Assembly (NCBI RefSeq): GCF_937898475.1
Contig: NZ_CALEJS010000016.1
Span: 806,001 to 870,000, forward strand
Source of the DNA: an uncultured Chitinophaga sp.
GTDB taxonomy: Bacteria; Bacteroidota; Bacteroidia; Chitinophagales; Chitinophagaceae
Direction of reading: 5' to 3'
Length of the DNA: 64,000 nucleotides
Shown: one piece after another, positions 59,384-64,000 of the stretch
How the letters are laid out: each line of letters begins with the position of its first letter
Position numbering within the stretch: the first letter of the stretch is position 1
The notes under the pieces: generated by a model
Seen by the model: only the letters and a program-made list of their open reading frames with translations
Databases searched by the model: none
What the model was told of the DNA's origin: nothing
Translations under genes and position numbers: made by a program

Positions 59384-62011
59384 TTATTGAATATTAATAA
59401 AGGCTTCTTTTACATTCCATCCGTATAGTTCTACCGCCAGGTTGTTGTTACCGGGCGTATAGTTAATGGTGATGGTCTTCTCTTCACCGGGCATTACAGA
59501 CACATAGTTATCATTGAAGAAGGCGGGCAGTACGCGCTGCTTTGTTGCGGCGTCTACCAGTGCTACGCGGTTAAAGAAAGCCACGGGGCCGCCTGCGGGG
59601 TTGCGCAGGGTAACGGCAATGCTGTCTTTACTGATGCGTTTGGCGCTCGCCTGCAGATCTGATGCCGTCATTTTCTGCAAACCGGAGTAATTGCCCTGCT
59701 CATCCGGGAACCAGTAGAAATTTTCAGAAACGGTCTGCTTGTTCATATCGAGGAAGCGCAGGCGGAGAAAAGCGCCCCGGTCTTTACGCGCCGCATCTAC
59801 CGCCTTTTTAACGGGCAGGTATTTTTTTACGGATGAAGCGCCAATCTCTGCGAACACCTGTGTAAGCTGGTGGCTTTTACCATCCAGATCATACAAGGTT
59901 ACTTCCAGCATCAGGTCGCGGCGGGGTGTGAAAGTGTTGTTCACCGCCATTACCATTCCCTGTACGGGATCGTACATTACGTGCAGCGGTTCACTGCCGT
60001 TGTGCAGGCCATAGAGGCAGGCGTTCACATCCAGGTAGTAATCATACATCTGTCCGCGCATGGCCGTCCAGGGGTTCTGCGTTTTCCAGATGATCACGCC
60101 TGTATACCAGTCCCACATGTGGGAACTGAAGCCTTCCATTAAAGCGCGGTACTGGTCATAGTTCACCAGCTGGGCTTTGTTCGCAAAGTCTTTGGCGTCT
60201 TTTGCCCGGCCGTAGGGATCGATATACTGATCATACCCGATGTACTTATGGTATTTCCAGACGGAGTCTACTTCTTCCTTATACTGCGGCGCGATCATGT
60301 TCTCTTTGGGAATGAACCGCTCCAGGGAAGCATAATCACCCACACCTACAGAGCCAATCTCTGAGTTAAAGGGCCAGGTACGGTGTGCCCAGAAAGTTTC
60401 CGGATCCTGGATGCCGTAGGGACCGTCGCCATTTCCGCCCAGGAAATTATAAGACATGCTGTCTGAGTTGGAATAGTCAAAAAAGTAGCGGATACCATCC
60501 AGTTTGGGCAGAATGGAATCTTTCAGCGGAACGATGATATCTTCCGGCGGGGTGATCTCGTTACCGCCGCACCAGAGCGCCAGGGAAGGATAGTTGCGGA
60601 TCATTTTCACCTGGTCTTCGACAGAGCGCAGCACCAGGCCATGATCATCGGGGTAGCGGCGGCGGGTCCACTGATCTTCTTTCTTCATCGGGTCTACCCA
60701 GCGGCCGTTACAGTCGCCGGAGAACCAGAAGTCCTGGAACACCAGCAGGCCGTATTTATCACAGGCCTCGTAGAATTCGGGGCGTTCTGTCAAGGCCCCT
60801 CCCCATATGCGGATCAGGTTCAGGTTCATATCACGGTGGAACCTTATTTCTGCGTCATATCTTTCTTTGGAGAAGCGCAGCATGGCATCAGAGATGATCC
60901 AGTTGCCGCCTTTGATAAAGATCTTTTGTCCGTTTACGTTGATCTGGCGGCTGCGGGTGAATTCGTTCCAGGGCGTTTGGATTTCACGTACGCCTACCTG
61001 TACATTTTCCTTATCGCTTACTACATTGGCGGCATCAACAAACTGCAGCTGCAGCTGGTACAGCTCCTGGGCGCCATAGCCGCTGGGCCACCATAGTTTA
61101 GGGTTTTGCAGGGTATGATCCGGTAACTGTACCTCTGTGGTGGCATTTGCAGGAAGGGTTACTCTCTTTGATACCGTTTTACCGTCCAGCACATATTGCA
61201 GCGTACCGGTTACAGGTTTGGCAGCAGCATTCTCCAGCTCTGCAGATACCTGTACAATAGCAGGCGCCTGAGGGCCCTGCGGCTGACGGACACCAGGCAC
61301 CCGGGTTACCACGTGCGGGTTTTTCAGGTTTACGGCGCCGGTGCGTTCGATCGTCACCTTATCCCAGATACCGGTGTTACGGTCGCGGATGGGTTGTATC
61401 CAGTCCCAACCGGCGGTGTATTGATGCGCCACGCTTTTGGCAATGATGCCATCGCCCCCTTGTCCTCCGTTAGGATTACCCGGAAGAGCAGCCGGGTGTA
61501 TCAGCACGGCCAGGCGGTTGCGGCCATCTTTAGCCAGCAGGCCGGTAATGTTATAGGTTTGCCGCAGGAACATGCCGTAGTGAGTGGTTTTATTGAGACG
61601 CTGGCCATTCAGGTATACATCGCAACCATAGTTCACCCCACGGAAATGCAGCCATACCTGTTTACCTGCTGCTGCGGGCTGCTCGGTAAAATCCTTTACG
61701 AACCAGTAGGTGTAATGATCGTTCCCGGTGTGGTAAATGTCCGGGATCTGCTCATTGTTCATTCCATAAAAGGGATCCGGTACCTGCTTATTGTTCAGCA
61801 ATGTGGTGAGCACGGTACCCGGAACGGTAGCAGGTATCCAGCCGTTTAATGCGTGTGCGGGATTGGAAAGCGCTTCTCCCTTGTCTGTTACTTTGGAAAT
61901 ATTGGCGCATTGCCACCCTGTATTTAATTCATACTGATCCTGGGCCCTGGCAGTGATACAGTAAGATAGCATCAGTAAAATGATGCAAAATTGTCCCCTG
62001 TTCTTCTTCAT
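59384..62011 (-). CDS. Glycoside hydrolase family 2 protein (exo-beta-glucosaminidase / beta-mannosidase type), exported
   Basis: This 875-residue protein has a signal peptide ending ITARAQ. The GH2 sugar-binding domain contains WLHFRGVNYGCDVYLNGQRLN. An Ig-like domain follows, and then a TIM barrel. The acid/base is Glu485 in WCGGNE and the likely nucleophile Glu551 in FNSEIG. The block GIIAKSVAHQYTAGWDWIQPIRDRN before the barrel is typical of the exo-beta-D-glucosaminidase branch. It would release glucosamine or mannose from oligosaccharides in the periplasm. It is monocistronic; SusCD partners are absent apart from a SusD fragment next door. Confidence 0.88.
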   Translation of the reverse strand: MKKNRGQFCIILLMLSYCITARAQDQYELNTGWQCANISKVTDKGEALSNPAHALNGWIPATVPGTVLTTLLNNKQVPDPFYGMNNEQIPDIYHTGNDHYTYWFVKDFTEQPAAAGKQVWLHFRGVNYGCDVYLNGQRLNKTTHYGMFLRQTYNITGLLAKDGRNRLAVLIHPAALPGNPNGGQGGDGIIAKSVAHQYTAGWDWIQPIRDRNTGIWDKVTIERTGAVNLKNPHVVTRVPGVRQPQGPQAPAIVQVSAELENAAAKPVTGTLQYVLDGKTVSKRVTLPANATTEVQLPDHTLQNPKLWWPSGYGAQELYQLQLQFVDAANVVSDKENVQVGVREIQTPWNEFTRSRQINVNGQKIFIKGGNWIISDAMLRFSKERYDAEIRFHRDMNLNLIRIWGGALTERPEFYEACDKYGLLVFQDFWFSGDCNGRWVDPMKKEDQWTRRRYPDDHGLVLRSVEDQVKMIRNYPSLALWCGGNEITPPEDIIVPLKDSILPKLDGIRYFFDYSNSDSMSYNFLGGNGDGPYGIQDPETFWAHRTWPFNSEIGSVGVGDYASLERFIPKENMIAPQYKEEVDSVWKYHKYIGYDQYIDPYGRAKDAKDFANKAQLVNYDQYRALMEGFSSHMWDWYTGVIIWKTQNPWTAMRGQMYDYYLDVNACLYGLHNGSEPLHVMYDPVQGMVMAVNNTFTPRRDLMLEVTLYDLDGKSHQLTQVFAEIGASSVKKYLPVKKAVDAARKDRGAFLRLRFLDMNKQTVSENFYWFPDEQGNYSGLQKMTASDLQASAKRISKDSIAVTLRNPAGGPVAFFNRVALVDAATKQRVLPAFFNDNYVSVMPGEEKTITINYTPGNNNLAVELYGWNVKEAFINIQ

Positions 62012-62077
62012 AGTGGCATAAAGATGAAAATAAAATCGAAAAAAGGGAAATGAAAAGGAAGAACGGGGAATAAAAGG

Positions 62078-62186
62078 CCCGGAAGGCGGCTGTCTGTGTG
62101 TACTATTTTAACTGGCTTATCCTTGCTTTATCCTTACTGTCAGGGCATCTGGTTAAAATAGTATCAGTACGTCAGCACCTTCCGGG
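62078..62186. repeat. Long imperfect inverted repeat
   Basis: CCCGGAAGG (62078-62086) at the left is the complement of CCTTCCGGG (62178-62186). An inner TACTATTTTAAC is the complement of GTTAAAATAGTA, at matching distance, giving 38-base arms. The centre contains TTATCCTTGCT followed by TTATCCTTACT, two 11-base units. It lies between the GH2 gene and the SusD fragment. Confidence 0.65.
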
Positions 62187-62205
62187 TCAGCGGTTAGGAA
62201 AACGT

Positions 62206-62775
62206 TTATTGATAGTAGGGATTCTGGTACATCTTTACCGGGTCCAGCTGATATTCATCGAACGGTATCGGGAAGTACTGATCTTTTATGCCGAAGTTAG
62301 ACAGCTTTGCTTTTCCGTAATCAGCCTGGTTCTTGGCATGCATGTAGGTAACCAGTTCGTCGATGGTAAAGAAGCGTAGCAGGTCAAACCAGCGGTGGTG
62401 CTCAAAGGCCAGTAATACACGTCTTTCATGCAGGATGGCCAGTTTGAGAGTTGGGAACTTACTGCTGTAGGCAGGATCATTCTTGACGGTGTTGTACAGC
62501 GGCATATTGGCTCTTTCGCGCACCATATCCAGGTACTCAATGGCTGCGGTGTTATCGCCCAGATACATATTAACTTCCGCCAGCATGAGGGCTACATCTG
62601 CATAGCGGATCAGGATCCAGTCGTTGCCGCCGTAGCCGTTAGTGCCTGCTGCCGTGCTGGTATCCCAGGGTGTCCTAACGTCTTGTATACAGGCATCATC
62701 TTCTATGGTTTGTTTAATGTTGCCATCCAGCGTATGTGTTTTCAGCAGGCCATTCCAGTCAATGCAATAGATCAC
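62206..62775 (-). pseudogene. SusD/RagB family protein, C-terminal fragment
   Basis: The 190 residues include WILIRYADVALMLAEVNMYLG, the SusD hallmark, ILHERRVLLAFEHHRWFDLLRF, and the C-terminal QYFPIPFDEYQLDP. The N-terminal half and lipobox are missing. The frame stays open upstream, with KDTLLYTGNEYKLTVNGEGLIG, for about 80 residues that do not look like SusD. At 62990-62985 a double ATG starts a signal-peptide-like MKIHITAAIMAIGLLSF in another frame, which stops after 34 codons. The region 62776-62990 may thus be the start of a different gene fused to the SusD end with a frameshift. Confidence 0.75.
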
Positions 62776-63267
62776 GGCTTTCCATGCTGTACCCGCTGCG
62801 TTGAGGCGGATACTATTGCCGATGAACGTTGGACCAATACCGTTATAAGCAATACCGGTAGGATGACCGATCAGGCCTTCGCCGTTTACGGTGAGCTTAT
62901 ATTCATTACCGGTATATAACAGCGTGTCTTTAGCGGGAATGATAGTAGCCCAATAGCCATAATAGCAGCAGTGATGTGTATTTTCATCATTCTTGGTTTT
63001 TTGTTCCCGGCAAACAGCCCTGTTTCACACGTATGCTGGTGAGATGATATAAGGTTCCCGTGGCCACAAAGTATGGATGAGCAATTATGTACGATTGATT
63101 GTCCCGCTTAGCGTTCGCAAAGAGAATATTCCATTATTACTGAATGGTTAAGCATATATTACGCTATTGTTATAATAAGGTTACCTGCGGGGCTTCAACA
63201 AAAAACTTGCGTATTATGCTGAAATTTAGTTACTTACAAGGTCCCAAATAACCAAACCACCCCTCAT

Positions 63268-64000
63268 ATGAAAACCAGATACACCACCGCGGGCTCAATT
63301 GCGCGGATGATCCTGATTGCAAGCCTTGTATTTTCAGCCTGTAAAAAAGACAATGATGTAAAGCCGCCGCCGCAGTATTCCCTGGATGAACTGTATGCCC
63401 ACTCTATCACGGATGCCATGGTAGCCGACAGCAGTGAAAGGATAGATACGCTTTGGGCCATCTCCCCGGAGAACAACAACCTGCAGTGGAAGACCATCAA
63501 TGGCAAGCAATATGTGCTGATGGCCACCTTTATGCGTTTCCCAAACAGCTATCCTGCCGGGGATTCAATTACCAACACCTGGGGAGAATCGTGGGTATTT
63601 GCCCCCGCGCAAATGAAAAGGCGCCTGCTCCCCAGTTTTAAACCTGGTTCAGATACCATTTTGCGCATTTCACAACTACTGGGTTTACCACCGGTGAACA
63701 GCAGCAGCAATACCCATATTGCAGAGATCTGGGTAGAAGCCTCAAGGCTATACCGCCCGGCAGGCGATCCGGCCATTAATACCACTACTACCGGAGCGGT
63801 ATTGGTAGAAGGGGTTTCTCCGAGCTACACCACCTGGTTCGATAATAATATTATCTACTCTTATTATCGTCCTTTACAATCTTCCACTGATTATTACTAT
63901 CCCTGGACAAGGCTGGGTTATACTTATGACTGGAACCCCGAAGCCAAAGAAGTGGGTTTAAGTGAATTTGTGCTGCAAACCAATTCCGGTATCTGGGTAG
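63268..64000 (+). CDS. Lipoprotein of unknown function, N-terminal part (runs off right edge)
   Basis: From ATG 63268 the frame is open to the window end (244 residues). The signal peptide ends LVFSAC, a lipobox with Cys25, followed by KKDNDVKPPP. A beta-rich region continues, with WGESWVFAPAQMKRRLLPS and WFDNNIIYSYYRP; I recognise no family. It could be a surface lipoprotein. The gap 62991-63267 before it shows an AT-rich stretch and no other gene. Confidence 0.75.
   Translation, partial: MKTRYTTAGSIARMILIASLVFSACKKDNDVKPPPQYSLDELYAHSITDAMVADSSERIDTLWAISPENNNLQWKTINGKQYVLMATFMRFPNSYPAGDSITNTWGESWVFAPAQMKRRLLPSFKPGSDTILRISQLLGLPPVNSSSNTHIAEIWVEASRLYRPAGDPAINTTTTGAVLVEGVSPSYTTWFDNNIIYSYYRPLQSSTDYYYPWTRLGYTYDWNPEAKEVGLSEFVLQTNSGIWV

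Overview
The window is chromosomal DNA of a member of the Bacteroidota, most likely a Chitinophagaceae species close to Chitinophaga. The signs are SusD-family fragments, FecR anti-sigma proteins with an ECF sigma factor, GH97 and GH2 glycoside hydrolases, a MoxR/DUF58/BatA-type membrane operon, promoters of the TTTG / TANNTTTG type, few Shine-Dalgarno sequences, and moderate GC content. No phage, transposase, CRISPR array or rRNA operon was seen.

Layout. 1-2.7 kb: the end of a GH97 hydrolase, a HopJ-family gene, a frameshifted peptidase E, a striking 11-bp phased array and tRNA-Asn. 2.8-9.9 kb: glycosyltransferase, Rieske protein and HflX on the minus strand; S9 peptidase and enoyl-CoA hydratase on the plus strand; an outer-membrane barrel. 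10-12.9 kb: Hpt protein, zinc-ribbon/TPR protein, HExxH membrane protein, membrane protein. 13-19.6 kb: SNF2/SWIM helicase, ComB, SRPBCC protein, GcvT. 19.7-24 kb: M28 peptidase, lipoprotein, nicotinamide phosphoribosyltransferase, then two broken genes (FecR and SusD) joined head to head. 24-31.2 kb: an RND/MFP/TolC efflux operon led by two TetR genes. 31.8-36.6 kb: aminotransferase, dnaN, sterol-desaturase-like enzyme, small membrane protein, lipoprotein. 36.6-43.1 kb: a TPP-riboswitch-controlled thiamin operon (thiS-thiC-tenI/thiE-like-thiD-thiE-thiG-thiH). 43.4-48.4 kb: two small stress-type genes, a sigma/FecR/propeller unit, Nudix and AAA proteins. 48.5-51.4 kb: TldE/TldD proteases. 51.6-59.3 kb: a tightly packed MoxR-DUF58-BatA-like operon with a divergent DUF4159 gene. 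59.4-64 kb: a GH2 enzyme, a SusD fragment and the start of a lipoprotein.

Most genes are housekeeping or common accessory genes. The most unusual signal is between genes. At least seven gaps carry elements built from short units in strict register (7, 8 or 11 bp), usually as two halves of opposite polarity around a non-repetitive centre, and three further gaps hold related or longer inverted repeats. Unit sequences differ between elements (TTAGCNN, AATTAAN, NCCAAAT, TCAAACNN and an 11-bp type), but the architecture recurs. In several cases the upstream gene's stop codon lies inside the first unit. In one case the element runs from the last codons of thiE into the start codon of thiG, and in another it appears to supply the -33 box of the thiamin operon promoter. 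I do not know an established name for this class.
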